DNA of 64,000 bases from assembly GCF_002091475.1 (NCBI RefSeq), contig NZ_BCTR01000001.1:124001-188000 (forward strand), written 5' to 3'. The translations under genes and the position numbers were made by a program. A model generated the notes under the pieces. The model ran no database searches. It had not been told where the DNA came from and worked only from the letters and a program-made list of their open reading frames with translations. Shown piece after piece: positions 18,433-30,637 of this stretch. This DNA is from Sphingomonas azotifigens NBRC 15497 (GTDB lineage Bacteria > Pseudomonadota > Alphaproteobacteria > Sphingomonadales > Sphingomonadaceae). The stretch's first letter is position 1; every line of letters starts with the position of its first letter.

Positions 18433-18614
18433 GCTACTCTCCCAACAACGTTTTTTCTTTCGCCGACTGTCCCGCAATCGAGACGTTGCCGACAGCGGGA
18501 CCATGGTCGGGGAGGGGCGACGATGGTCGGGGGTCCGGGCGCGCGGTGGCAGGGCTATGCAGCGGGAAAGCGCGGCGACCCGAACCCCGCCGCCCGCACG
18601 CGAAGGAGAGCGCC

Positions 18615-20564
<1,950 letters not shown>

Positions 20565-20577
20565 ACCGGAGGGGAAG

Positions 20578-21219
20578 TTGGGCAGCGCCATCCTGATCGC
20601 CGACGATCACCCGCTGTATCGCCAGGCGCTGCATCTGGCGGTCAGCCGGGTGCGGCCCGAGGCGCGGGTGGTGGAGGCCGGGACACTCGCCGCTGCCGCG
20701 CGCATGGTGGAGGAGGTTCGGTCAGTGGGCGACGGGCTGGACCTGATCCTGCTCGATCTGAAGATGCCGGGCGCGGTAGGCTATTCGGGGATCGCGCTGC
20801 TCCACGCCGAATGCCCGGGCGTGCCGATCCTGGTCGTCTCCAGCGCCGAGGGTGCGGCGGCGGCCGGGGAAGCGCGGGCGTTCGGCGCGATTGGTTTCCT
20901 GCGCAAGGACAGCGATCTCGGCGCGATCGAAGCGGCGATCGCCAAGGCGCTCAACGGGCGGGCAGCGCCGGCTGGTGCCCCCGCCGATGCCGAACTGGCG
21001 CCGGTGCGCGAAACCGTGGCGAAGCTCACCCCCACCGAACTGAAGGTGCTGCTGGCGGTGCTCGACGGCCAGCTCAACAAGCAGATCGCCCACGGGCTGG
21101 GCATCAGCGAGGCGACAGTGAAGGCGCACATGACGGTGATCATGCGCAAGCTCGACGTGCGCAACCGCACCCAGGCGGCGCTGGTCGCCCGCTCGCTAGG
21201 GCTGGACCTGCGCCACTGA
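20578..21219 (+). CDS. NarL/FixJ-type response regulator (CrbR-like)
   Basis: A 213-residue two-component regulator. The receiver domain (residues 1-125) has the acidic pocket ADDHPLYRQ and phospho-Asp in LILLDLKMPG. The LuxR-type HTH (about 145-210) contains LTPTELKVLLAVLDGQLNKQIAH and KAHMTVIMRKLDVRNRTQAA. A TTG start at 20578 follows GGAGGGG. It is co-transcribed with acs and faces the hybrid kinase convergently. CrbR in Vibrio and Pseudomonas activates acs under control of CrbS; the same role here is inferred from architecture and context. Confidence 0.88.
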   Translation: MGSAILIADDHPLYRQALHLAVSRVRPEARVVEAGTLAAAARMVEEVRSVGDGLDLILLDLKMPGAVGYSGIALLHAECPGVPILVVSSAEGAAAAGEARAFGAIGFLRKDSDLGAIEAAIAKALNGRAAPAGAPADAELAPVRETVAKLTPTELKVLLAVLDGQLNKQIAHGLGISEATVKAHMTVIMRKLDVRNRTQAALVARSLGLDLRH

Positions 21220-21298
21220 GAAAGGGCGGCTTGGCTGCCGGTGGTTGTCGGACCGCTGCTATCGTTCTGCCTCCGATGGGGCGCCCCGCCATCTACGC

Positions 21299-24200
21299 TT
21301 ACACCCCATCCAGAAAGCGGCGCAGGGCCTCCGGGTCGATCGGCTTGGCGTAGAGGCTGACATTGGCGGCGGCGGCTTGCGCCACCAGCGAAGCGCCGTT
21401 TTCGGCGGTGACCAGCGCCGCCGGCAGCCCCGGGCGCGTCTCGCGCAGCGCCGCGATCAGCGCCAGCCCGTCGAGGCTATTCTCGCCCAGCCGCAGATCG
21501 GCGATCACCGCGTCGAAGGGGCCTGGCGCCGCCCGTGCGGTTGCGCTGTCCTGTGCGGCGATGGGCACATGCCCCAGCTGGCGCAGCAGCGTCACGCTCG
21601 CCTCGACGATGCCGGGATCGTCGTCGACCACCAGCAGCCGCAGCGACCGGCCGGAGGATGCCGGCGGCGCCGCGATTGCGGCCACCGGCGCCGGCGCGGC
21701 ACCGCCGGGCAGGCGCAGGCTGAACCGGCTGCCCCGCCCCGGCACCGAGCGGACCTCGACCGTGCCGCCGAGCAGCCGGGCGATGCGCACGACCAGCGCC
21801 AGCCCCAGCCCCTGGCCCTCGACGTCGACCATGCCCAGCCGAGTGAACTCGCCGAAAATGCTGCCGATCTGGTCCTCCGGGATGCCGACGCCGCTATCGA
21901 CCACGTCAATCCGCCAGTCGCCACCCCGTCGCCGCACGCCGATCAGCACGCCGCCCTTGGCCGTATAGCGCACCGCATTGACCAGCAGGTTCTGGATCAC
22001 CGAGCGTACCAGCCCGGAATCGCTGTGGATCGCGCCGGGCAGCGGGCCGATCCGCAGCTTCAGCCCCTTGGCCTCGGCCATCGGCCGCAGTTCCTCGGCA
22101 AGCTCGGTCAGCAAGGGGGCGAGGGCGATCGTCTCAAGGGCCGGCTGCACCCCGCCGGCATCGAGCTTGCTGATGTCGAGCAGCGCGCGCAGCAACTCCT
22201 CGGCGCCGCGGATCGAGCCGTCGAGCCGGGCGAGGATCGGCCGCATCGTCGGCGCGATGTCGCGCTCCAGCGCCGCCGCGAACAGCCGCGCGGCGTGGAG
22301 CGGCTGGAGCAGGTCGTGGCTCGCAGCGGCGAGGAAGCGGGTCTTGTCGCGATCGGCCTCGGCGAGCCGGCGATTGGCCTCGGAGAGTTCGTGGGTGCGG
22401 GCCTCGACGCGATCCTCCAGCGCCTCCAGCGTCTCGCGCAGCGCGGCGCGGGCGCGGGCCTCGCTGGTCACGTCGGTGAAGCTCATCACATAGCCCCCGC
22501 CGGGCATCGGCCCGCCCACGGTCTTGATCACCCGCCCGTCGGCGCGGGTCCGCTCGAAGCTGTGCTCCAGCCCGCGGCGGAGATGTTCGAGCCGCTTCTC
22601 GACGTGGAAATCGGCCCCGCCCGGCCCGAAGTCGCCCCGCCGGGCATTGTGGCGGATGAGCTCGGCGACCGGCACGCCCACGCGCACCATCCCCTCGGGA
22701 TAATCGAACAGTTCGAGATAGCGGCTGTTCCAGGCGACGAGGTGGAGATCGGCGTCGACCACGCTGACCCCGGCATCCATATTCTCGAAGGTGGCGGCGA
22801 GCAGCGCGCGCGAGAAGCGCAGCGACTGGCCGCCTTCGTCGAGCAGGCGGGTGACCTGGTCGAGCCGCATCGTGCCCCCGGAGAGCGCCGAGGCGATTAG
22901 CGCGCGGGCGGACGAGGCGCCGATCACCCGGGCGATCAGTTCCTGCGCGCGCCGCGCCGCCTTGCCATCGATGCGCTGGTCGCTCTCCTCGGCGAATTCG
23001 GCGAGCGCGCGTTCTTCGCCCACGAAGCTGGCGGTCAGCCGGCGCAGTTCTCCGATCGTCGTGATCCGCCGCTGGTCGCGCAGGAAGCGGGGCATGGCAG
23101 GGGGGCCCATCCTTCGGGCAGCGAGCACCGCAAAGGCGAGCAGGTTGCCGCCCAGGCTCCACAGCACGCCGTGCACCAGCGGCGAGAGCCCCTGCACGCC
23201 GAGCAGCGCCAGCGGATCGAGCAGCGTGCCGGCCAGCGCGTCGAGCATCGCCTGAGGCAGCACCGGCGGCAAGGCCAGCGTGTAGAGCCACAACAGCATG
23301 CCGGTCGCCAGGCTGGCGCGGGCGGCAAGCGGATCATTGTCGCGGCGGAGTGCGGCGAGGATCAGATGGGGGGTATATTGCGCGGTCGCGGCAAAGGCGA
23401 TCAGGCCGATCGAGGCGAGCGAGTTGCGCGCCGAGATCGCCAGCCCCCAGCCTAGCGCGGCGAGCATCACCGCCGCGATCGAGGCGCGCCGCACCGCCAG
23501 CATCCGCCGCCCGATCCGCCCGGCGCCATCTGGCAGTCCGCGCCGGAGCATGCTGGGGAAGATCAGGTCGTTCGATACCATGGTGGCCAGCGCATTGGCC
23601 TCCACCACCGCCATCGAGGCGGCGGCGCTGATCCCGCCGACCAGCGCGATGCTGAGCACCAGCGGCGATCCGATCGCGGCAGGCAGCGCCAGCACATAGA
23701 CGTCGGGCGCCGTCGTCGGCGGCAGCACCGTCAGCCCCGCCAGCGCGATCGGCAGCACCAGCACCGCCATCAGCGCGATATAGGCCGCGAAGCCGAAGCG
23801 CGCGCGGACCAGGTCGCCGGGGCCCCGCGCTTCCACCAGCCCCATGTAGAATTGGCGCGGCAGCCCGAGGATCGCCAGCGCGGCGATCAGCCCGATCACC
23901 AGCGTATCGATCGAAAGATGCTCGGCGCGGAACAGCGCGGCGAAGCGCGCCACGCCGGCAAGCGCGCGCTGTTCGCCCTGGCGGAGGATCACGTGCACCG
24001 CGAGCAGCGTCACCGCCAGCAGCGCGAGCAGTTTCACCAGCGAATCGAGGCCGATCGCATAGAGCAACCCTTCGCTGCGCCCGGCCAGTTCGAAGCGACG
24101 CGCGCCGTACAGGATGGCGAACAGCGCCAGCAGCACCGCCGCCGCGATCATCACCGGCTGCTCGAGCGCGACGCCCGATCCGATGCGGAGCGCGATGCCG

Positions 24201-24616
24201 ATCGACCGCAGCTGCAGGGCGACATAGGGGACCGAGCCGAGCAGCGCGATCACCGTCACCAGTCGGGCGACGACGATGTCGCTGCCGAAGCGCGCGGCGA
24301 TGAAATCGGACACGGTGGTCGCCCGCTCGGCCGACACCGCTTCGCCCAGCCGCCGGAAGAAGCCTGGCGCGAACAGCAGCGCGAAAATGGGGGCGGCGTA
24401 GATCGGCAGATAGTTCCAGCCGTCGCGCGCCACGCTGCCCACTGCGCCGTAGAAGGTCCAGCTGGAACAATAGACGCCAAGCGCCAGCGTATAGGCGGCG
24501 GTACGGAGCGGCGATCGGGCGGCAAGTGCCGCGCGGCGCTCGGCGATCGCCGCCACGCAGAACAGTGCGAGCACCAGTCCCAACGCCAGCAGCGCGGCGG
24601 CCCCAGGGCCGATCAT
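21299..24616 (-). CDS. Hybrid histidine kinase with SLC5 transporter-like sensor (CrbS-like)
   Basis: A 1105-residue protein joining a sodium/solute-symporter (SLC5/SSS) membrane domain (about 1-480, roughly 13 hydrophobic segments) to a linker and a PAS domain (about 600-700). HisKA (H-box FLAAASHDLLQPLHAARLF), HATPase (N box LLVNAVRYTAKGG, G box GQGLGLALV) and a C-terminal receiver (LRLLVVDDDPG, Asp in VIADLRLGENSLDG) follow. This is the CrbS/CbrA/MxtR architecture. Convergence on the CrbR-like regulator and acs makes control of acetate uptake and activation the best hypothesis. Whether the symporter domain transports the signal is unknown. Confidence 0.9.
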   Translation of the reverse strand: MIGPGAAALLALGLVLALFCVAAIAERRAALAARSPLRTAAYTLALGVYCSSWTFYGAVGSVARDGWNYLPIYAAPIFALLFAPGFFRRLGEAVSAERATTVSDFIAARFGSDIVVARLVTVIALLGSVPYVALQLRSIGIALRIGSGVALEQPVMIAAAVLLALFAILYGARRFELAGRSEGLLYAIGLDSLVKLLALLAVTLLAVHVILRQGEQRALAGVARFAALFRAEHLSIDTLVIGLIAALAILGLPRQFYMGLVEARGPGDLVRARFGFAAYIALMAVLVLPIALAGLTVLPPTTAPDVYVLALPAAIGSPLVLSIALVGGISAAASMAVVEANALATMVSNDLIFPSMLRRGLPDGAGRIGRRMLAVRRASIAAVMLAALGWGLAISARNSLASIGLIAFAATAQYTPHLILAALRRDNDPLAARASLATGMLLWLYTLALPPVLPQAMLDALAGTLLDPLALLGVQGLSPLVHGVLWSLGGNLLAFAVLAARRMGPPAMPRFLRDQRRITTIGELRRLTASFVGEERALAEFAEESDQRIDGKAARRAQELIARVIGASSARALIASALSGGTMRLDQVTRLLDEGGQSLRFSRALLAATFENMDAGVSVVDADLHLVAWNSRYLELFDYPEGMVRVGVPVAELIRHNARRGDFGPGGADFHVEKRLEHLRRGLEHSFERTRADGRVIKTVGGPMPGGGYVMSFTDVTSEARARAALRETLEALEDRVEARTHELSEANRRLAEADRDKTRFLAAASHDLLQPLHAARLFAAALERDIAPTMRPILARLDGSIRGAEELLRALLDISKLDAGGVQPALETIALAPLLTELAEELRPMAEAKGLKLRIGPLPGAIHSDSGLVRSVIQNLLVNAVRYTAKGGVLIGVRRRGGDWRIDVVDSGVGIPEDQIGSIFGEFTRLGMVDVEGQGLGLALVVRIARLLGGTVEVRSVPGRGSRFSLRLPGGAAPAPVAAIAAPPASSGRSLRLLVVDDDPGIVEASVTLLRQLGHVPIAAQDSATARAAPGPFDAVIADLRLGENSLDGLALIAALRETRPGLPAALVTAENGASLVAQAAAANVSLYAKPIDPEALRRFLDGV

Positions 24617-24756
24617 CGTGTGCCCCCTCCTTCTCCCGCGCGCCTCGCAGGCGGGGTGTTCTGGTTCGTGCGGGCAACCTTACATGTTCCGGATGGCGCG
24701 TCGAGCCCGCCGGACGCGTTGCGAACGACTGGCATGGACCATGCTTCCTTCCCGAC

Positions 24757-25629
24757 ATGACCGATAGCGTGCTTGCGCCCTCGCCCCTCCTCTTGCCGGC
24801 ATTCGAGATCGCCGTCCGCCTGCGGCTCGGCGCGACCGAAATCGTCTGCCACTGCAGCACCGGACCAGGCGTGACGGCCTTGTTCGGTCCCTCCGGCGCC
24901 GGCAAGACGAGCGTGCTCAACATGGTCGCCGGGTTGCGGCGGCCGGACGCAGGGCGCATTGCCGTTGCGGGGCAGGTGCTGTTCGACAGCGCCCTGCGTG
25001 TCAACGTGCCTCCCGAGCGCCGCCGCGCCGGCTACATCTTCCAGGAGGCGCGGCTGTTTCCCCATCGCCGGGTGATCGACAACCTCCTGTACGGCGCCAG
25101 GACCTCCGGCGAGCGCGTGCTGTCGCTCGACGATACCGTCGATTTCCTCGGGATCGGCCACCTGCTTGCGCGCTGGCCCGCCACGCTATCAGGCGGGGAG
25201 GCGCAACGTGTCGCCATTGGCCGGGCATTGCTCAGCGCGCCGCGCTTCCTGCTGATGGACGAGCCGCTCGCGGCGCTCGACGCAGACCGTCGCGCGGAGA
25301 TCCTGCCGGTGATCGAGCGGATCCGCGACGAACTGCGCCTGCCGATCCTCTATGTGAGCCACGATGCTGCGGAAGTCGCGCGCCTCGCCACCGACCGGGT
25401 CCCGATTTCCCTGCCGTCGCGTCGCGAACCGGACATTCGTGGCGGTCGCTTTGTCGCATTCCGTACACGCGGGGCGCCGTCGTTCGTCGCGAACACCCCG
25501 ACGGCGGCATTGGCATCCTGCTTGCAGAGCTTGGCGCGACAATGGGCGAGAGCGAGGCGCGCGGCATGGCGATGGACGGCGAGGAGATCGAGCGACGGAT
25601 CAAGGCAGCGCTGCCCGACGCCGAGGTGA
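24757..25629 (+). CDS. modC: ModC-like molybdate ABC transporter ATPase, C-terminally truncated
   Basis: An ABC ATPase resembling ModC: Walker A GPSGAGKT (44-51), Q-loop IFQEARLFPH, signature LSGGEAQ, Walker B FLLMDEP and switch His202. Family similarity stops at about residue 215 (near 25402). The TOBE molybdate-binding domain of ModC is missing; instead the frame runs for 75 unrelated residues through a NifA site and sigma-54 promoter into bolA. No modA or modB lies upstream. A -24/-12-like sequence at 24730-24745 would place its start site on the ATG, so it is doubtful. The product may be a remnant or a TOBE-less ATPase helped by Mop at 26510. Confidence 0.7.
   Translation: MTDSVLAPSPLLLPAFEIAVRLRLGATEIVCHCSTGPGVTALFGPSGAGKTSVLNMVAGLRRPDAGRIAVAGQVLFDSALRVNVPPERRRAGYIFQEARLFPHRRVIDNLLYGARTSGERVLSLDDTVDFLGIGHLLARWPATLSGGEAQRVAIGRALLSAPRFLLMDEPLAALDADRRAEILPVIERIRDELRLPILYVSHDAAEVARLATDRVPISLPSRREPDIRGGRFVAFRTRGAPSFVANTPTAALASCLQSLARQWARARRAAWRWTARRSSDGSRQRCPTPR
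25452..25467. promoter_or_regulatory. NifA upstream activator site for the bolA operon
   Basis: TGT-N10-ACA, the palindromic NifA-binding consensus, centred about 77 bp before the predicted start point of the sigma-54 promoter at 25511. Confidence 0.7.
25511..25526 (+). promoter_or_regulatory. Sigma-54 promoter of the bolA-grxD-fdx-mop operon
   Basis: TGGCATCCTGCTTGCA: GG at -24 and GC at -12 with the required ten-base spacing, close to consensus TGGCACG-N4-TTGCA. It predicts a transcript beginning near 25537, which favours the bolA start at 25566 over the ATG at 25542. Confidence 0.75.
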
Positions 25630-25799
25630 TCATGGTCGACCTCGCCGGCGATGGCGACCATTGGGGCGCCCGCGTCACTTCCGCCGCCTTCGCGGGAAAG
25701 AGCCGCGTGCAGCAGCACAAGCTCGTCTATGCCGCGATCGGCCCCACCGTCGGAGGCGACCTCCACGCGCTCGCGCTCCAGACTTTCCTTCCAGCCTGA
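25566..25799 (+). CDS. BolA family protein
   Basis: A 77-residue BolA-like protein: N-terminal helix MDGEEIERRIKAALPDAEV, beta hairpin with DHWGARVTSAAFAGKSRVQQHKLVYAA, and the C-terminal segment GGDLHALALQTFLP. BolA proteins bind a shared [2Fe-2S] cluster with monothiol glutaredoxins, using the conserved His in the QQHK region. The next gene (18 bp on) is exactly such a glutaredoxin. Being first in a NifA/sigma-54 operon, the pair probably traffics or senses Fe-S clusters for nitrogenase. Confidence 0.85.
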   Translation: MAMDGEEIERRIKAALPDAEVIMVDLAGDGDHWGARVTSAAFAGKSRVQQHKLVYAAIGPTVGGDLHALALQTFLPA

Positions 25800-25817
25800 A
25801 CCACGGGAGCGCGCATC

Positions 25818-26135
<318 letters not shown>

Positions 26136-26138
26136 GCG

Positions 26139-26480
26139 ATGGAACTGCCCGAGGAACTGACGCCGCTCTACAAACGCCATGTCTTCGCCTGCGCGACGCA
26201 GCGGCCGACGACGCACCCGCGCGGCAGCTGCGGGGCGAGCGGCGCGCAACCGCTCTGGGAGCATCTGGGCAAGCGCATCGGGGCAGAGGGGCTGCAGCAG
26301 GCGGTGGGCTTCACGCTCGCCGGCTGCTTCGGCTTCTGCTCGGCGGGGCCGCTGCTGGTGATCTATCCCGAAGGCGTCTGGTACCGACCCCAAAGCATCG
26401 CCGATGTCGATGCGATCGTCGAGGCGCATCTCAAGGGGGATCGGCTCGAAGCCGAACAGGTCGTGGTGCTGTCCCGCTGA
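26139..26480 (+). CDS. Thioredoxin-fold [2Fe-2S] ferredoxin domain protein
   Basis: A 113-residue protein of the thioredoxin-like [2Fe-2S] ferredoxin family. It has KRHVFACATQRPTTHPRGSC at the start and GFTLAGCFGFCSAGPLLVIYP in the middle, giving four cluster cysteines (two N-terminal, two in CFGFC). The WYRPQSIADVDAIVEAHL ending is family-typical. It starts 3 bp after grxD. Such proteins occur in several diazotroph clusters as low-potential electron carriers. The electron partner here is not known. Confidence 0.87.
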   Translation: MELPEELTPLYKRHVFACATQRPTTHPRGSCGASGAQPLWEHLGKRIGAEGLQQAVGFTLAGCFGFCSAGPLLVIYPEGVWYRPQSIADVDAIVEAHLKGDRLEAEQVVVLSR

Positions 26481-26509
26481 CCGCGGGCGACGAGAAGGGG
26501 GAGAAGCCA

Positions 26510-26941
26510 ATGCTGAAGACCAGTGCCCGCAACATGCTGCCGACGGTGGTGACGTCGATTGCCCATGGCGGCGTCAATGCCGAAGTGGGGCTGCTGCTGG
26601 GGGAGCAGACCGTGCTCGATGCGATCATCACCAATCGCAGCGTCGAGCGGCTCGGGCTGAAGCCGGGCGGCAAGGTAAGGGCGCTGATCAAGTCGAGCTC
26701 GGTGATCCTGGCCGAGTCGACGCCGGGGCTGTTGCTGTCGGCGCGCAACCAGCTCGGCGGCACGGTGACCGAGGTGCGTGAGGGGCCGGTCAGCGCCGAG
26801 GTGCTCGTCGACATCGGTGGCGGGACGACCATCGTCGCGGTGGTGACGACGCACAGCGCCGCCGATCTCGGGATCGCGCCGGGCAAGCCCATCGTGTGCT
26901 GCGTGAAGGCCTCCAGCATCATCCTGGCGGTGGAAGGCTAG
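26510..26941 (+). CDS. Mop-like molybdate-binding protein with two TOBE domains
   Basis: A 143-residue protein made of two tandem Mop/TOBE repeats (residues about 1-68 and 72-142). The first starts SARNMLPTVVTSI and ends VRALIKSSSVIL; the second starts SARNQLGGTVTEV and ends VCCVKASSIILAVE. These domains bind molybdate and form storage or buffering oligomers. In this operon it probably supplies molybdenum for FeMo-cofactor, and could provide the TOBE function absent from the truncated ModC-like ATPase upstream (inference). Its last 23 bp overlap the convergent NifO-like gene. Confidence 0.92.
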   Translation: MLKTSARNMLPTVVTSIAHGGVNAEVGLLLGEQTVLDAIITNRSVERLGLKPGGKVRALIKSSSVILAESTPGLLLSARNQLGGTVTEVREGPVSAEVLVDIGGGTTIVAVVTTHSAADLGIAPGKPIVCCVKASSIILAVEG

Positions 26942-27341
26942 CAGCGCCGCAGTCGGCACCGGATTGCGGATGCGCGCAGTCTTCCCGCGCATCGGCAATC
27001 TCGGTGCCGGCAAGCCGCGCGATATCGAAGCCTGCACGGCAGTGCCCGTCGATCTCGAGCAGCGGGCGGCGGATCAGCAGCGGGTCGGCCACCATCAGGG
27101 CGAGGGCGGCTTCCGCCGTCAGCGCGGTGGGTAGGACTTCCCCGTTCTTCACCCTTGGCGCGGCGCGATTGAACCATTCGGCCACCGGCAGCGCACCAAA
27201 GAAGGCGCGCAGGCGCTCGGCGGTCCAGGGCTCGGCGAGAAGGTCCCTCGCCTCGACCAGGTGCCCGGCCGCGAGCAGCATGGCGCGCTGCCGGGTGTTG
27301 GTGCGGCAGCCGGGCTTCTGGTAGAAGATGATGCGCGCCAC
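26919..27341 (-). CDS. NifO-like, ArsC/Spx-family nitrogenase-associated protein
   Basis: A 140-residue thioredoxin-fold protein of the ArsC family: KPGCRTNTRQRAML carries a single catalytic-type Cys (CxxxN), and LIRRPLLEIDGHCRAGFD contains the RRP motif. It matches the 'nitrogenase-associated protein' (NifO) group found beside nif genes; NifO in Azotobacter affects molybdate partitioning between nitrogenase and nitrate reductase (established for that organism). It starts at a GTG 6 bp after the pseudo-receiver gene, so both are transcribed leftward from the nifH divergent region. Confidence 0.85.
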   Translation of the reverse strand: MARIIFYQKPGCRTNTRQRAMLLAAGHLVEARDLLAEPWTAERLRAFFGALPVAEWFNRAAPRVKNGEVLPTALTAEAALALMVADPLLIRRPLLEIDGHCRAGFDIARLAGTEIADAREDCAHPQSGADCGAASLPPPG

Positions 27342-27347
27342 GGCGCC

Positions 27348-27779
27348 TTACAGCCCGCCGAGTTGCACCAGCGGCGCGGCGCCGGCGCGACCCAGTACCG
27401 TGTCCACTTTCTGGCGCACCGTCTCGATCCGCAGCGGCTTGACCAACGCACCGTGCGCGCCCGCCTTGAGCCCGGCGATCGCCGCTGCCTCGTCTTCCTT
27501 GCCGGTGACGATCAGGATGCGGATCGCCGGGTAGCGGGCGACGATCTCGCCGATCGCCGCGGATGGCTGCCCCTTCAGCATGCCGACGCCGAGCAGCAGC
27601 ACGTCGGGCACCAGCCAGTCGGTGCCGCGCGCATAGGCCTCGTTCAGGGTTCCCATCTCGTGTGTCTCGATCTCGTCGTGCAGCATGAATTGCAGCGCGG
27701 CGCGGGTGACTTCGTCTTCGTCGACGACGAACACCCGGCGCTGGTCAACGGCTTTTGCGGTCTCGACTCCGATCTGCAT
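27348..27779 (-). CDS. Receiver-domain protein lacking the phospho-aspartate
   Basis: A 143-residue stand-alone receiver-like protein. The acidic pocket (Asp20, Glu21, Asp22 in FVVDEDEV), switch Thr92 (IVTG) and Lys114 (LVKPL) are kept. The phosphorylation site in the PDVLLL-x motif is Gly64 instead of Asp, so ordinary phosphotransfer should not occur. There is no output domain. GGAGG precedes the ATG. It is divergent from nifH, with its own -24/-12 promoter sharing the two NifA sites, and is followed by the NifO-like gene. A protein-interaction or sensing role under nitrogen-fixing conditions is inferred. Confidence 0.85.
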   Translation of the reverse strand: MQIGVETAKAVDQRRVFVVDEDEVTRAALQFMLHDEIETHEMGTLNEAYARGTDWLVPDVLLLGVGMLKGQPSAAIGEIVARYPAIRILIVTGKEDEAAAIAGLKAGAHGALVKPLRIETVRQKVDTVLGRAGAAPLVQLGGL

Positions 27780-27815
27780 GGCCTTTTCCTCCAATGAAGC
27801 GTCGGGCGCAGGCGA

Positions 27816-27831
27816 AGCAATTTCCGTTCCA
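27816..27831 (-). promoter_or_regulatory. Sigma-54 promoter for the pseudo-receiver/NifO-like operon
   Basis: Read on the minus strand: TGGAACGGAAATTGCT, with GG-N10-GC exact and a perfect TTGCT -12 element. The predicted start lies about 25 bp before the ATG, and the two NifA sites fall about 80 and 110 bp upstream. Confidence 0.65.
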
Positions 27832-27874
27832 GTGTCGCGCACCCTCCACGAGGGGCGGCGTGGCGCGCATGGCT

Positions 27875-27919
27875 TGTGGGCTTTGCGACAGATGCCGGGG
27901 CTTTGTCGTATTCGGAACA
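27875..27919. promoter_or_regulatory. Two NifA upstream activator sites shared by divergent promoters
   Basis: TGT-N10-ACA at 27875-27890 and again at 27904-27919. They lie about 100-130 bp before the nifH start point and at similar distance from the leftward sigma-54 promoter. The motif is a palindrome, so both directions can be served. The whole 349-bp gap 27780-28128 is regulatory and leader sequence. Confidence 0.8.
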
Positions 27920-27981
27920 GGTCCGGTCGCAGACGTTCGGCGACGTGCTCGCCCTGACACGCAGCGATTCCAGAACCTTAG

Positions 27982-29010
<1,029 letters not shown>

Positions 29011-29018
29011 GCCCGGGC

Positions 29019-29048
29019 CACCGGCCGTGCTCCAGGGTGCGGCCGGTG
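29019..29048 (+). promoter_or_regulatory. Stem-loop in the nifH-nifD spacer
   Basis: Nine-base arms CACCGGCCG (29019-29027) and CGGCCGGTG (29040-29048), extendable by wobble pairs, just after the nifH stop and well before the nifD ribosome-binding site AAGGAGGG. Such hairpins can stabilise the upstream nifH message and raise Fe protein over MoFe protein. Confidence 0.5.
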
Positions 29049-29084
29049 CACCGGCCACCAATTCCCCGCAAGGAGGGTGAAACA

Positions 29085-30587
29085 ATGAGCGTCTCGAACG
29101 TCACCGACATCGCCGAGGTCAAGGCGCGCAACCAGGCGCTGATCGAGGAGGTGCTCGAAGTCTACCCGGTCAAGACCGCCAAGAAGCGCGCCAAGCATCT
29201 GAGCGTGCACGAGGAGGGCAACAGCGACTGCGGCGTCAAGTCGAACATCAAGTCGGTGCCCGGCGTGATGACGATCCGCGGCTGCGCCTATGCCGGATCG
29301 AAGGGCGTGGTGTGGGGTCCGATCAAGGACATGATCCATATCAGCCACGGCCCGGTCGGCTGCGGCCAGTATAGCTGGGCGGCCCGCCGCAACTATTATA
29401 TCGGCACGACCGGCATCGACACCTTCGTGACGATGCAGTTCACGTCCGATTTCCAGGAGAAGGACATCGTCTTCGGCGGCGACAAGAAGCTCGCCCAGGT
29501 GATCGACGAGATCCAGACTCTGTTCCCGCTCAACAAGGGCATCTCGGTCCAGTCGGAATGCCCGATCGGGCTGATTGGCGACGATATCGAGGCGGTCTCC
29601 AAGGCCAAGTCCAAAGAATATGACGGCAAGACGATCGTGCCGGTGCGTTGCGAAGGCTTTCGCGGCGTCAGCCAGTCGCTCGGCCACCATATCGCCAACG
29701 ACGCGATCCGCGACTGGGTGTTCGACAAGATGGGCGACAAGCCCGCGCCGTTCGAACCGACCCCGTACGACGTCGCGATCATCGGCGACTATAACATCGG
29801 TGGCGATGCCTGGTCGAGCCGGATCCTGCTCGAGGAAATGGGGCTGCGCGTCGTCGCGCAATGGTCCGGCGACGGCACCATCGCCGAGCTGGAGGCGACC
29901 CCGCGCGCCAAGCTCAACGTGCTGCACTGCTACCGCTCGATGAACTACATCTCGCGGCACATGGAGGAAAAGTACGGCATCCCCTGGGTGGAGTACAACT
30001 TCTTCGGGCCGTCCAAGATCGCGGAATCGCTGCGTCGCATCGCCAGCTTCTTCGACGACAAGATCAAGGAAGGCGCCGAGGCGGTGATCGCCAAGTACCA
30101 GCCGCTGATGGATGCCGTCATCGCCCGCTACAAGCCGCGGCTCGAGGGCAAGAAGGTGATGCTCTATGTCGGCGGCCTGCGCCCGCGCCACGTGATCGGC
30201 GCCTATGAGGACCTCGGCATGGAGGTCGTCGGCACCGGCTACGAGTTCGGCCACAACGACGATTACCAGCGCACCGCCCAGCACTATGTGAAGGACGGCA
30301 CGCTGATCTACGACGACGTGACCGGCTACGAGTTCGAGAAGTTCGTCGAGAAGATCCAGCCCGATCTGGTCGGCTCGGGCATCAAGGAAAAGTACGTCTT
30401 CCAGAAGATGGGCGTGCCGTTCCGCCAGATGCACAGCTGGGACTATTCGGGGCCGTATCACGGCTATGACGGCTTCGCGATCTTCGCGCGCGACATGGAC
30501 ATGGCCATCAACGCGCCGGTGTGGAAGCTCGCGCCGCCGCCGTGGAAGAAGCCCGAGGACGACGCGTACTTGCTTGCCGCCGAGTGA
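29085..30587 (+). CDS. nifD: Nitrogenase MoFe protein alpha chain
   Basis: The 500-residue alpha subunit that holds FeMo-cofactor, the N2-reducing site. P-cluster ligands are Cys67 (IRGCAYAG), Cys93 (GPVGCGQY) and Cys159 (QSECPIGL). Cofactor ligands are Cys282 ([10 protein letters not shown]) and His450 ([15 protein letters not shown]). The [16 protein letters not shown] motif appears as [17 protein letters not shown] precedes the ATG. Flanked by stem-loops in both spacers, with nifK 89 bp downstream. Molybdenum-type throughout; no vnf- or anf-type features. Confidence 0.99.
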   Translation: MSVSNVTDIAEVKARNQALIEEVLEVYPVKTAKKRAKHLSVHEEGNSDCGVKSNIKSVPGVMTIRGCAYAGSKGVVWGPIKDMIHISHGPVGCGQYSWAARRNYYIGTTGIDTFVTMQFTSDFQEKDIVFGGDKKLAQVIDEIQTLFPLNKGISVQSECPIGLIGDDIEAVSKAKSKEYDGKTIVPVRCEGFRGVSQSLGHHIANDAIRDWVFDKMGDKPAPFEPTPYDVAIIGDYNIGGDAWSSRILLEEMGLRVVAQWSGDGTIAELEATPRAKLNVLHCYRSMNYISRHMEEKYGIPWVEYNFFGPSKIAESLRRIASFFDDKIKEGAEAVIAKYQPLMDAVIARYKPRLEGKKVMLYVGGLRPRHVIGAYEDLGMEVVGTGYEFGHNDDYQRTAQHYVKDGTLIYDDVTGYEFEKFVEKIQPDLVGSGIKEKYVFQKMGVPFRQMHSWDYSGPYHGYDGFAIFARDMDMAINAPVWKLAPPPWKKPEDDAYLLAAE

Positions 30588-30597
30588 GCCGGCGGCG

Positions 30598-30637
30598 CCG
30601 GCGCCCCGCCGCTCCCTGTTGCACGGCGGGGCGCCGG
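30598..30637 (+). promoter_or_regulatory. Strong stem-loop in the nifD-nifK spacer
   Basis: A perfect 14-bp stem (30598-30611 with 30624-30637) with a 12-base loop, then TTT. It looks like a terminator yet lies inside the nifHDK operon, 39 bp before nifK. It probably attenuates or protects transcripts rather than stopping them completely. Confidence 0.6.

Noticed and set aside
24730..24745. A -24/-12-like sequence upstream of the ModC-like gene
   Set aside because: Its predicted start point would fall on the ATG itself, the -12 element is ATGCT and no NifA site lies upstream.
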